Source: Heterotrichella gracilis
Lineage: Eukaryota > Sar > Xanthophyceae > Tribonematales > Xanthonemataceae
Direction: 5' to 3'
DNA: 64,000 nucleotides
NCBI GenBank assembly: GCA_032358255.1
Contig: JAULBX010011878.1
Span: forward strand, 40,655-104,654
Below the pieces are notes generated by a model. That model made no database searches, had not been told where the DNA came from, and saw only the letters and a program-made list of their open reading frames with translations. Of the stretch, positions 45,201 to 55,836 are shown piece by piece; the stretch's first letter is position 1; each line of letters begins with the position of its first letter. The translations under genes were made by a program, and so were the position numbers.

Positions 45201-48200
45201 GGGTGTGGATGTGGTTGCACTTATGGAGGTGGATGCGGCTCAGGCGGGGGTGGCAAAGGAGGCTCTGGCGGGGGCATTCAACACCGGGGACATCAGCCTC
45301 AAGCTCCAGGAGGAAGGTGAGCTAGGGTTTAAGGTTGAGGTTTGGGCTTAGGGTTTCCGTGGGCGCTGGGCAAGGGTTTTTATGAGGCGCCAGTCTGAGG
45401 AAGGTGAGCGGGTGGGCCAGGGCTCCGTGAGGTTTAGATTTAGGGTTTCTGCCAGGCCGTGGGGTCGCCAGGATAAGGCTGAGTTGGATGGTGAGCGGGT
45501 GGCAGGGTTGTTAGGGTTTTTATGAGGTGCCGCACTCTCAGCCTGGAGACTGCATGATGGTTTTCTCCTACAATCAAGTGCAAAACAGTATTTGCCCCAC
45601 ACATGCAGTACAGTATATCAACACCGTAAGTAAGTAAGTATTTGCTTTCCAGCTTCGAAGCCAGATTAGCATGTCTGGGTATGCCTCACCCCAGTCCTAG
45701 AGCCACCGTGGTAGGGTTCAAACCACATGTAAGGGTTCCATCTAGGGTTTTATCCATGGCTGCTACATGGCAGGCCAGATGCTGACCACACATCTCCTCC
45801 CCTGCAGGTCTCGACGTGCAATTTGCCACCCTGCAAAGCCTGGACGTGACGCTCCCCCCTGGCTATGTCCTCCCCCCCACACAAGCACCACCCCTCTTGC
45901 CACCGCCCTCCAAGCCCCCCACCTTCCCTCCCGCCCACCCACCACCCTCCAAGCCCCCCACTGCTCCACCCACCGCCCCACCCACCACACCACCCCCCTC
46001 CCACCCACCTGCCGGGCCGCCACCCAACCACCGCCCACCCAGGATCCCCACCCCTTCGTGGCCAAAGTACTACATCCCCCCTATGGGCCCCAAAAATTCC
46101 AGCATCAACGGCACCACCAGCGGAGGGGGTGTAAATGGCACCGCCTCCCCGCCCCCACCCCCAAGCAATTCCGGCGCCATGGCTTGGATCAACGAGCAGT
46201 GGCAATGGGTGGAGGATAATCAGACAATCGCCCTCCCGGTGATGATTACTGCGGGAGTGATCGTAGCGCTCCTCCTCATGTGTGAGTGCTGGACACAATG
46301 GCCCCCCTCATGCGTGCCCATGTAAAACCCCTTCCAATCCCCACATGCACGTATGCATCCCCGGCCGCCGCCACATGGGCATGGCACAGGCCCAACTAAT
46401 ACCATCTCGTGGATATGTCATCCCCTCCGATTCACACACCCTCCTCCACCCCTCTCCTACCACACAACCCCAAACCATCCCCCTGCCACACAAAAGGTCA
46501 TCCACACCCCATGCCCCCATCTGACATCCCTCCCCATTCACACACCCGTTCCTGCTGCCCCTTGACCCCTCAACCCCTGCAGGCCTCCTGTACCGCATCA
46601 TCATGGGACGCTGCCCCCCATGCGGATGCTGCTTCAGGGCCATGTGCTGCTGCTTCCCATGCTGCAAGCGCCGCCCACGCAAGCCCACCGCGCCCCAAAG
46701 CAGCGAGTACAAGGAGCGCCTGAATGACTCCAACGGCAGCAGCGGCCCAGGGAGGGACATGAGCGAGAGCGAGAGGCGCAAGGAGTATGCTGAGAACCAG
46801 CAGGTGGGTTGAAACCCTAAAATTGCAAACCCTGCACTGTTAGAAGTCAGTTGTGTCCAACCCATGAACCCCACTTAAGGGTACTACTGGCCCAGCGACC
46901 CAAGGGGCATGGCCCAGTGTGCTGAGAGACAAACCTACCAGGCGTTTGTTAAAATCAGTAACCCTTAGGGAAAGTATGATAAACCCTTTTGGTGTTTCCA
47001 AACCCTATACCTAACTCTGAACTCCTGCATGCAGAATCTGAGGAAGCTGATTTCCAAGAACCAGCGGGCGCAGGGGGTTGAGGAGAGGGCGGTATCCGCA
47101 AGTCAGATTTCAAAATCGGTGAAGGAGGGTGGGGAGGAGAGAGTTGCAATCGCGGTGGATGCGAATACTGTGCAAGGTGGGTGGTCTTAACTCCACTTAG
47201 AACAAACCTAAGGGTTTTATTGACTTCGTGCACGTGGCGCGATGCAGTTCACTGTGCACTGCTGTTGAGTTCCTTCCCAAGATTGCACACGTTCCCCCTC
47301 GTAAAATGGCAGACATGGGGAGGCCTGGCCTTGTTCTCCTGATGAGTTTGCTCGTATAAACTCGGTCTGTCAAAAAAGCTGCATGCCTGGGACAGTGTCG
47401 GCGACCTTACCCCTCAACAACCCTACGAATTGCATACCCATGTGGCAATACACCGCCTGCTCATGCCAGCCCCTCACTCGATTTTCTGTTTACAGCGGTC
47501 TTTAGCAATTGCAGCCACTACATATAGCTCACTCCCACCAACCCATCACCCAACTGTCACACACACATGACTGCCCCACATGCCAATCCCCACAACCCAA
47601 CTATAACCAATGCTAGCACAAACTGATGACCCCAACCCCCTCCAACCACCTGCAGCACCCCAATCTCGCTCCCAAGGGGAGGACTCTTCTGATGAATCAA
47701 GTGATGGGGAGGGGAGCAGCGACAGGGGGTACCCGGCCACCGTGGCCCCCCAGGCGCCCCCCACATTTGGGTCCCCATCCAGATCTGTGCGGCGAAAGAG
47801 GTAGGGGCATAAATGAGCCCATGTTCATCCCCCATTGCATGTATTACCATATATCATCAGCACCTGGAAAGTGGGGCCATGTGCAGCATGTAAGGTTGTC
47901 CTATTTGCATGATCAGCCGTCGCGGAGTAGGGGCTGGAAGCATTGCATCACTTGACCAGCATTCACTGCGTACCTCACCCAGTCCCGGAACCCACAAGGG
48001 CATCCAGTCTCCTGACACAAGTGACGCCATACCCCCCTCCCCCTCCCCCCAGCCTGCCCTCCTACTCCCGCACCAGCCCCCCCCCCCGCCACACCAAACC
48101 CTAAGCCCTAGAGCTGCTTGCCCCTCGCCCCAGCCTCCCAGCCTACTCCCGCCCTAACCCTTTCTTTACCCCTCCCCTTCCCCCAGCCTTCCCTCCTACT

Positions 48201-48803
48201 CCCGCACCAGCCCCACACGGGTGCCCACCCCCCAGCGCGCACTCCTGTCAGACACAGACGCGCACCGCACCCAGGCCTCGGCACCCTCCATGGAGGTCAT
48301 GGCGGATGCGCATGAGCAGCCACCAACACCCATGACGGATGATGATAGGGACCAGGTGCGCGCAGGGCTTGTATTGCCTAAAACCCTAAGCTAAAACTGT
48401 AACACACACCCTGTCTGGCTTCATCTGCGTGCTGCTCGTTGGGCTTGTATCATCCAAAACCCCAAGCTAAAACCCTAAACCATGACGGGCGACGATAGGA
48501 AATAGGTGTCGCAGGGCTGGGAAACCCCTAAAAAAACAGATTGTTGCGGTTTACACATTATTAAACCTGAACCTAAATATCGCTTCTCTACAACCTAGAC
48601 AAAATGCTTCCAGAAGTTGACCCTCAAGCCTGCCTGGCGCCATTGCACATGTCCATCTCTAAACCCTAAACCCTATGCCCCCCCAGGAACTGACCCTGGA
48701 GGCTGCTCGCCGGCGCGCCATCCGCAAGATCAACAGCAACCGCCAGCAGCTGAGCGCAAGCATGCGGCAGCAGGGTGAGAGCCTCAAGAGGGACTGGTTG
48801 TGA
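42233..48803 (+). CDS. Single-pass proline-rich wall protein (HRGP type)
   Basis: Eleven exons (42233-42311, 42829-43728, 43984-44130, 44686-44837, 45145-45316, 45808-46281, 46583-46803, 47035-47176, 47656-47800, 48187-48356 less one base (ends 48355), 48687-48803) join in phase to 905 residues. Residues 1-26 form a signal peptide (LVLCSLLLLSTG). Next is a long Pro/Val/Ala ectodomain with PTPVKAV repeats and PAPAPV runs, as in hydroxyproline-rich glycoproteins. A folded segment of about 150 residues (from LLTSMRLIGGGLYPFGQ to LQSLDVTLPPG) follows, then a second Pro-rich stalk with three possible N-glycosylation sites (NSS, NGT, NGT). One membrane segment (LPVMITAGVIVALLLM) leads into a Cys cluster (CPPCGCCFRAMCCCFPCCKR), a likely palmitoylation site, and a charged cytosolic tail. 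I know no named gene with this layout. The last exon could instead splice on at GTGAGA near 48774. Confidence 0.75.
42328..42437 (+). repeat. Two-unit repeat in first wall-protein intron
   Basis: About 36 bases (cattgccctacagtacatgt, then gg.tctacttgcc) occur twice, about 75 bases apart, directly after exon 1. The unit contains a ctacag acceptor-like site. Confidence 0.9.
42634..42800 (+). repeat. Echoes of wall-protein exon 2 acceptor end
   Basis: The exon 2 start (true copy from about 42815: cgcaggcgccttgggccaga, then gcattagcgccctgct.gaca, then gctcc) recurs 90 bases upstream at about 42725-42785 and, more decayed, near 42634-42690. The first echo ends in CCCTAAACCCTAAACCCTAA, which brings an in-frame stop. 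Units are joined by ccctaaaccctaaaaacaa. Confidence 0.93.
44156..44271. mobile_element. 116-bp fold-back MITE in wall-protein intron
   Basis: The ends CAGGGATCGGCCCG and CGGGCCGATCCCTG are exact inverted repeats, with further inverted pieces (ggaatccgg, ccggaat) inside an AT-rich middle. The flanks GCGGTTGCT and GCGATTGCT differ by one base and may be the target duplication. CAGGG ends are seen in hAT-type elements. Confidence 0.8.
44560..44970 (+). repeat. Echoes flanking wall-protein exon 4
   Basis: Upstream (44560-44612) the exon 4 start recurs as tcgccaccctcct, then ccatgtgcctcattggcc (true copy 44690-44727). Downstream (about 44937-44970) the exon 4 end recurs as cgcatttgatgtcatcca (true copy cgcatttggggtcatcca). 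Confidence 0.82.
45627..45703 (-). mobile_element. 5'-truncated SINE copy
   Basis: This is the complement of the last about 77 bases of the SINE at 51477-51752, including ggcttcgaagctgg and the ACTT tail of four units. The 5' part is missing, as is usual for target-primed insertion. It lies in a wall-protein intron, antisense to the gene. Confidence 0.85.
48037..48530 (+). repeat. Echoes flanking wall-protein exon 10
   Basis: The exon 10 start (true copy 48178-48215: cagccttccctcctactccc, then gcaccagccc) recurs at about 48050-48085 and, shorter, at 48130-48155. The exon 10 end (true copy 48330-48400) recurs at about 48436-48525 as ccatgacgggcgacgatagg, with the following gcttgtat.. and ccctaagctaaaac parts. 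Confidence 0.87.
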
Positions 48804-50196
48804 GCAGGGGAGGGAAAATGGAGCATTTCAGGGGGAGCATAAATCAAGCATTGTATTCCCCTGGACATTGCATGGAGCCTGGAGGATGGTTGCGCAAAGG
48901 GGACTATGGAAAGGGACTGGTTGCGCAAAGGGGAGGGAAATGGGGAGCACCCGGAATGCCTACATTCGCTTGAAGACACCCTCGGAGTGAGGGTTGCTGG
49001 CCGGCACCATCCCTCAAGGGCAAGGCATACCTCAAAGGCAGCCTTTGGGGGGCCTCAACAGGGGCCGGATTTAGGGTTAGGTTTCAAGACAGGGAACACT
49101 GATGGGAACACTGATGCAAACATGTTTCATTGTGGACCCCTGGATGGGAGGGGGGCTATGCTGAGGTGACACATGTAGCGAATGTGTTAAGGGGATGTAG
49201 GAAACAGCCAAGTTGGCATATGCCCTTCAAACTCTGGCCACTCACGGCCCCACTGGTTGGCAACCTGGTTTGATATTGTAGTGACAATTTTTTGCAGCTG
49301 CGACACATTTCGTTCGTTTTTTTTACATTCCCATTGCCTACTCGAGTGCATACCATGCACTCCTGGCATCCATGCCCTGAAAGAGACTCCAGTGGAACGC
49401 TGCCCCCCCCCCTGTATCGGGATACCCAATATGCCTTGCACTGGCAGAGTGTGCGTTGAAGCTCACTACATTGTAGGCCTAAGTTGTCAACCTTCCTTCC
49501 ATCGATAGCCAAGAACTAGTACGATATGCTTTCAATTGCTAGATTAAATCGTTACAATGTGATGATGTCTTGGACCATGCAGTTTGTGGAAACTGCAAGA
49601 AAAGTATTACAAAATGCCCCCACCGCGAGGTGTGACAGTCATGAACAGACACTTGTACTTTTGACACGCAACCCTCAAGGGTCAGCCCTAGGTCTAACCT
49701 AATCAGCTGGCTAGCCCTAGGCTAGAGAGCAATGCATTCTGCACGTGAGATCTACCCTATTAAATTTTAGTTAAGTTGGCGGTGAAGGGGGAGGGGTCGA
49801 CCCGCAGGCTATGTGCTGTTACGTTTAATTTAAAAGCCCAAGCCAACAATTGAAAAAAAGAATTTGCTCAACACAAGCCTTGATAATGAATGAGGCTTGC
49901 CATAAACCTAGCAATCCGAAGCGGCTGCCCTACCATCCACATTTGATTCGCTCCCAAACCCTCGCTGATAACAGGCACTGGCCTCGCCCGGCGCAGGCCC
50001 AGGAAGTGATATTCTGTTCTATTCCACTACATTTCACTCTAATAGAAGTTTCATTCTCAACACTTCCAATATCACTCCATTGATCGCTGGGACCATTGTC
50101 ACTCGCATCCTTGCTTCAAATTCCAATGTGGACATTGATCAATCGACATCATCCATTGCGTCCAATTCCAATCTGGACATTGATCATGGACACTGA
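48804..50196. other. Convergent spacer between wall-protein and TAF13 genes
   Basis: Holds two 3'UTRs. TGTAA on the minus strand at 49552-49556 is about 640 bases past the TAF13 stop. A diverged copy of the wall-protein end (gggactggttg, then gcaaaggggaggg) lies near 48890-48945. No gene recognised. Confidence 0.5.
49552..49556 (-). promoter_or_regulatory. Candidate TGTAA poly(A) signal of TAF13
   Basis: TGTAA on the minus strand about 640 bases after the TAF13 stop codon. Confidence 0.35.
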
Positions 50197-53077
50197 TCAA
50201 TCGACGTCATCCATTGCTTCCAGCGCCTCCCCCTCTGCCGCAGCACCGGTTGGGCCCCCGCCCTCCCCACCCGCATCCGCTCCCCCCTCCTCCCCTCCCG
50301 CGCCCGCACCCCCCTCCACCCCCCCTGGTGCCCCAGTCTCCAGCAGCGCTGACTCATCAAATGTCTGCAACAGGAGGCAAGGGAGCCGTGTCAGGGTCAA
50401 CGCCACTCGGGAGAAAAAAATGCCAGTGCTCAGGGTATATGGGTTTGGCGGGCTTTTCATCATTGTTCTGTCATTCAATGTGAGGTTACATGCATTCCAG
50501 CGGTACAGCCGTATCAGCAATCACCCCTGCGCGAGCTTGCGCCACTCAGCCCTGGCGTGGTATTGCTCATACCCACCACCGTAAACCCTAGATTTTAAAT
50601 GTTTCCTAGTCCTCAGCTCCTAACGAGGGCAGCCCATGTGGCTCTGTGCTCTGTGCGATGTGCCAGGGTCTGCCATGCAATATCGACCTCTGGGAAAATG
50701 CTTGTTTGACATTTCTGCCCATGGTGCCTTGCATGCCCTCCCTGCTGAATGTTGCACACCTAGAATAACCCTCCCCCCTGTTGGTATTTCACATCACACT
50801 TCATTGACACCCCTCCCCTCCCCCTCCCCCTTGCTTCCTCACCTTCCTGAACTGCTTCAGCTGCTCATTCATGTGCAGCAGCTCGTGACAGCGGGCGTAC
50901 TTGCGGGGCTCCTGCGCACACGGATGGTTTTAGGGTGTTAGGGTTTCTATGGGGTTCAGGGTATTAGGGTTTTTGTTGAGGGTTTGTGCCCCATCTTGCG
51001 CACCAGCGGCATCAAGCTGTGTGCTGTTGGCTCACTGGTAAACCCTGCGTCATATGACGGTATTTATGGCTATATTTCGACTTTCAGGAAAAGAAGAGCA
51101 TAAGTGAGAAATCTACAAAACCGCGCCGAGGGTTTCGCCCAGGATTTGTGCACCCACCTTGCGCACGAGGACCATGAAGTCGTCGGCTGTGGGCTTGCCG
51201 GTGGCAGATGTCTCCACTGCCTGCTGAGTCAGACCACTCAGGTACTCCACGAGCACGTCCTACATCAACAGGTTTCCCACAACAACGTAAATTTAAATTA
51301 AGTGAAATAAATAACCTCCAGCTGTGTGACAGGTGGCAGGTGGAGAGGGGGTAGGGTGGATGCGTCCACAGCAGGGGTGGGGAGACTGGTGGGCGGCGGG
51401 TGGGGGCAGTGATGAAGTTACGCACCCAGGGACAAGCTATATCGATAAAAGATGTGGTACTGTTTATTTTACAATGGCTCAGCACCTGAGTTTGAGTTGA
51501 GTCTTGAGTTCAACTAAGCAAGGGGTCGCAGGTTCGAATCCTAAGGGTAGCGATATTTTTCGAATTTCCCTGAACTTTGCGACGGGATAAAATGGGGAGC
51601 ACGAAAGTGCGGTAAGCGGCACGACTGGTTGGCCACCATCTGCCACACTCGAAAGAGTGTCAGTTAAGCCTTGGCTCTAGGACTGGGGTGAGGCATACCC
51701 AGACATGCTAACCTGGCTTCGAAGCTGGAAACAAATACTTACTTACTTACTTACTGTTTATTTTACAATGCTAGTGGATAAGGCTGTGGTAAGTATTATA
51801 GTATTATCATCCGTATGGCAGGATCAAGGTTCTCTTGTGTCGTAACTGTGAATGGCAGGGCAGGAGAGGGTGGGGATGGTGGGGTTCTCGCGGGCGCAAT
51901 CTGCAGGGGTTTCCTGTAGGGTTTCCCTTACCTTCACCAGCCCCACTGTGTCCTTCCAGTGGCTGTTAGAGTTTGCATATAGGGTTTCTGAAAGGTTTCC
52001 ATGTAGGGTTTTCCCTTACCTCCACCAGCTCCACAGTCTCCTTCAGCGGCTGCTCAACGTCGCCAAAGCCATACAGCATGGGCCGCACTGCAAGGGAAAG
52101 AAACCTAGAGTCAGGCCTAAAACCTGTCCATGTCCAGTAGTTGAGCTGTGTGTGTAGGAGGTATATACTAAGTACCGCTTGGCGCCGGATGTGCAAGGTT
52201 GACTGCTGCTTACTGTGTTGCTGATGTGCATGTGGCTATTTGAAATGACTGTGGTGGTGTCAATGCTCCCCATACTGCAACTCAGAGCATAGGTTGGGGC
52301 GGTGTAGCAGTAAGGTGACGTTAGAAAACCCTAAAAACCTGACTTTTCAGGTTAACCTGTATGACCTCGACAGGTGCAGCAGCAAGGTTTAGGGTTTTGA
52401 ACTGGTGCATCATCACACACTGGCTGGCGTCGCCAAGGAGGCGTGTGCTGGGTATATAGTTAGGGTCTGGGGTATTAGGGCTGGAATGGTAGGGTTTAGG
52501 GTTTTGGGGTACGCACGGTCTCTCAGGAACAGGCCGCGTGCCTTGGTAGCCTGCGCCTTGGGCTCTGCTCGGGCTGCCTCGGGTATGGCTGGAGTCACAG
52601 GAAACGGGAAGACGTTGGTGCCGCAGAGGAGTGATGCTTGCCTTGTGCAAAGAATATGGCGCCAGCAGTATGCATGCGTTCAGGCGAACTTAACAGTGCG
52701 GGAATTCGGTTGTGGAGACAAAGCAGTAGTTGCAGCCATGTGGAAAGTGGTGTGTTTGGAAAACGTGTGCTTGCAATATGCATTTCCAACCTGGTAACCA
52801 GGTCAACCCATATGCATGCATATGCAAAATAGCGAGTTGCATGCCAAATTCATTGATTCACAGTGGTAGTCCCGCAAAATTTAATGCCAACAATCGTTTT
52901 ACCTCTCGTCTCCTCAGTCTTGGCCCTCTTCCCCCTCCCTTGACCGCCCCCCCCCTCGCCCCCTCGCCCCCTGCCCCCGCCCCTGCTGCCCCGCCCGCCC
53001 CTACTGCCCCGCCCCCCACGGGAGCCCCGCCCCCCTCTCCTTCCCCTCTCATGAGCGGCTGCTGGCGCAGCCTCCAT
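50197..53077 (-). CDS. TAF13: TFIID subunit TAF13 (histone fold)
   Basis: Six exons (52903-53077, 52517-52588, 52020-52087, 51158-51259, 50843-50911, 50197-50364) join in phase to 217 residues. The core reads LFLRDLRPMLYGFGD, then EDVLVEYLSGLTQQAVETS, then FMVLVRKEPRKYARCHELL and MNEQLKQFRKTFDES. This follows human TAF13 (SKELRCMMYGFGD, DLVIEF, RKDPRKFAR, MNEEL) along its whole histone fold. TAF13 pairs with TAF11 in TFIID, which binds core promoters for RNA polymerase II. The N-terminal 50 residues form an Arg-Gly repeat (RGGRGSRGG type) not known from animal or yeast TAF13, and the C-terminal tail is Gly/Glu-rich. Exon 2 is only 72 nt and its N-terminal boundary is the least certain. A SINE and an exon 3 echo lie in the third intron. 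Confidence 0.92.
51459..51770 (+). mobile_element. tRNA-derived SINE with 18-bp target duplication
   Basis: The element is 51477-51752 (276 bp). It has a Pol III B box GGTTCGAATCC at 51531-51541 near its 5' end, followed by a tRNA-like ggtagc end, a unique body and a 3' tail of ACTT units at 51736-51755. It is flanked by perfect 18-bp direct repeats ACTGTTTATTTTACAATG at 51459-51476 and 51753-51770. It sits in a TAF13 intron on the opposite strand. A truncated relative is at 45627-45703. An A box is not clear, and the partner LINE is not in the window. Confidence 0.93.
51920..51965 (-). repeat. Echo of TAF13 exon 3 donor end
   Basis: The exon 3 end (true copy about 52011-52054: tttcccttacctccaccagc, then tccac.gtctccttcagcggctg) recurs here as tttcccttaccttcaccagc, then cccactgtgtccttccagtggctg. 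The spacing is about 90 bases, with gtagggttt before each copy. Confidence 0.9.
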
Positions 53078-54361
53078 AGTGCACGGGGTGGCTGTGGGTG
53101 GAACGGGTCACGACTCCATGCTGAGCCTCTCAAACCACCAAGGAGTGGGTCAAACTGTTGGATCGACGCTGAGCCAGGTGCACGTTTATCTTGTTGTTCT
53201 TACGTATATAGTTTCCACCGAGGGTTGTGGAAATAGGAGCTGAGTACGTCAGGTAGCGTGTGCGAAGGAAGAGCTGAGGTTGAATCAGCAGCTGGTGCCT
53301 GCAGGAGCATGCGGAACCATGTATGAGGAATCCACACGCATGGGAGACTTTTGGCACAGCATCAGCAGGAGTCGTCAGTGGTGCGCGGTTTAAACTGGTT
53401 GGTAACGTCTCAGCGGGTGGCTATGATAGGTGGGAGGCACTTGATGCCATCGGTACTTTAGCAGATAGGGTTTTGATTAGGGTCATATTACTCAGGTGCC
53501 TTAGTATGCCATGAGAGTTGCCAATAGTAGTACAGGGCGTGTTGGTAAGGCAGATCGATTCCGCCTGTACTTGAGAGGCATTGCTCCACTCTTTCAGCAG
53601 TTGTTGGGTACGCTCACCACCCAGAATTCCCACTTGCTGTGACAATTCCAATGGACATTGTGTGGCACCAATACCCATTATTCGAGTTTAAAGGTAATAC
53701 AAGCAACGTCTGGACAGGGCTGGGTGGCGCAAGCTTGTGCAGGCTCACTGCTATCCGGCTTGTTTGCCGCAGCTCAGCCAGGAAATTGCGAATGAACAAT
53801 TGCGGTGCTTGGCTCCAAACAGATGTCGCATGCAGGTGTTTTGAATAATTCTACACATATTTCTACACATATTCCAGTTACAAGGAGGAGTGCACAATTC
53901 ATAATTACAAATACTAAGCGCAGTGTGCCGCCATATACAGATACTCTCCAATGCTTGTAAGTTTGGCCACACCAACAACGAGAGCTGACTTTCATTCAAC
54001 CCCCGCTCCATGCTTGGCGTCCTATACCACCGCAACTCACGCACCAGCATCCCACTGTAGATCAAATGCATGTGCAGTGCTGTTCAAACATGATCTAATG
54101 ACTAATACTACCTGTGACAAATATAGTGCCATTAAATATGGCAGATGCAGCTGTTCCACTACCCCAACCGTATGACAGTAATTTAAAATCATTTTTATCC
54201 ACCTGCTGCACACTCATTGCGCAATAAGGTTACGAAATACTGTCATATGGTGGGGGTAGTGGAATGACTGAAACTTCCATAGCTAGGTATTGGATGCAGC
54301 GTGGGGTTTGGCCGATGCCCAGTTTCATTTCCTTATCTCCAGTAATCCCAGTGGATCCCAG
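53078..54361. other. Spacer between TAF13 and organelle-type protein gene
   Basis: The left part should hold the TAF13 promoter; the right part the 3'UTR of the gene ending at 54362 (TGTAA on the minus strand at 53905-53909). The fold-back element at 54154-54264 lies here. No other gene recognised. Confidence 0.5.
54154..54264. mobile_element. 111-bp fold-back element
   Basis: Terminal inverted repeats of 27 bp with 25 matches, beginning TTCCACTACCCC and ending with ATGACAGTA inward. The middle is AT-rich and has no open frame. No target duplication is clear, so the superfamily is open. Confidence 0.8.
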
Positions 54362-55469
54362 TCATCCCGGTGTTCCCAATATGCATGACATGGTATAATC
54401 TCGTTGTACCTGCTCAAGAAAAACAAAATAACTCCCACGACGGCTGTGACTGACCCCTGATGGAGGCACCAATTCCACCAAGAACCCACACTCAAAATTG
54501 AACCTCACCCCCCCATTTTGCTCCCAGGTAGAATCACCCAAATGCACCCATAACACCTACAACAACAAGCAAAAACCCCTGGCTGGGCCACCACTGTCCC
54601 TGTTACCCTAAGCCATGCCTCGTTGGGGTGCGCTCCAAACTGCACTGGGCTGCACAAGACCCTTGAAGCACATGGCAACACCCAGTCCACAAACTGGACG
54701 GGTGCTGTTCGTCTCTTCACCGTCGTGGTGTTGTCCTCCAATACAGAAGGCTGGAGCAAGCAGCGGTAGTGAACTCAACTCCTCCAAGGGTGCTGGTACT
54801 GAAGAAAGAAAAAACTCACCAAGAACCATGCATTGAATATCCCGTAGGCAGCTGCTCCAAAGACCACTATGTAGAACTGAACCCCCGGGGGCAAGCGCTC
54901 AAGTCCCGGCACGCCACTCAGGGGGGTACTTGCTGAACCAGGGACGGCAGCGCTCCCAGCAGTCTGTCCCAGCTCAGCTCGGGGATTCACCTGCATAATA
55001 GGAGCCAAGATTACAGTTTTGTGAAAAGACTGCCCAGATGAAACACTGTTGCGTAGATGAGCCACTGCTGCCCGGGTGACACACTGCCTCAGGTCCTTCA
55101 CTAGGACACTATCTACTTGGCTAAGTTTGGCTGAGGAGCAAGTAGCATTCCCCGCCCTGGTTGCTGCAATCTTCTGGTGTGGTTTGCATAAAAAAGTAAG
55201 GTGGGTTCTATGCAACAGGAATTCGTCGTGTGCAAAAGCTGACAAGCGTCTCAGAGCCTTACCTTGTCCCTGCCAGCTTTCTTCGCGCTCTTATCCGACT
55301 CTGCCGAGTTTGAGGCTGCTTTTCCACCTCGCATGCTGCGTACCAACGCTGGCGTGTTGCTGCCCTTGGTGTACCTGCTCGGCGGAACCTGGCGGCAGGA
55401 AAGTGCACTTCCAGCAGACCTGGGTGCTACCAGAGCGCGGGGAAACGTTAGGCGCAGCATGCTTGTCAT
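54362..55469 (-). CDS. Short unknown membrane protein with transit peptide
   Basis: Exon 1 (55263-55469) gives 69 residues starting MTSMLRLTFPRALVAPRSAG, rich in Arg, Ser and Ala with no acids for about 50 residues, like a mitochondrial or plastid transit peptide. Exon 2 (54820-54990) adds 57 residues with PPGVQFYIVVFGAAAYGIFN, a single membrane segment. Both have good splice sites and join in phase. A third exon from 54556 to the stop at 54362 (starting VLWVHLGDST, after a pyrimidine-rich acceptor) is possible in phase but uncertain. I do not recognise the family. It is divergent to the esterase gene with only about 370 bases between the two start codons. Confidence 0.5.
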
Positions 55470-55836
55470 TCTGCACGGTGGTGGTTTCCTATTGGGTATA
55501 TGTGCCAGAGTCACAGACAGGTATCGATACTTTGAAGGCCCTGTCTCAGGTAAGCAAAACACCCACAACAAGAGCGATTTCTTCTACGACAAATACGACA
55601 AGGCAGAAACCCCTCGGACTAGAAGCTGGTGCATGCATATTTACTTCCCGGACTCAGCCAAAGGTGTGCAACACATTGTGGGGTGGTCACGGGGAGTGAA
55701 CGAAGTGGATATGTTATGTGCTGCTTAATTCGCACTCTTTAGCCTTTGTTGTGGGCAGTTAAGCGGTAGATCGCCCTCCAGGCCTGTTGTTACTTCCCTT
55801 TCGTTTCGCCCACAGCCATCACCCCACCGCACATGC
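55470..55836. promoter_or_regulatory. Shared divergent promoter region
   Basis: About 370 bases separate the start codons of the organelle-type protein gene (minus) and the esterase gene (plus). Both must start transcription here or inside their first exons, so elements may be shared. No named motif was identified. Confidence 0.5.

Noticed and set aside
45750-46298. 182-codon minus-strand frame rich in Gly and Trp
   Set aside because: Antisense shadow of the Pro-rich exon 6 of the wall protein.
51490-51553. tRNA-like sequence with a perfect B box
   Set aside because: No complete cloverleaf can be folded and it continues into a SINE body with an ACTT tail and target duplication, so it is not a tRNA gene.
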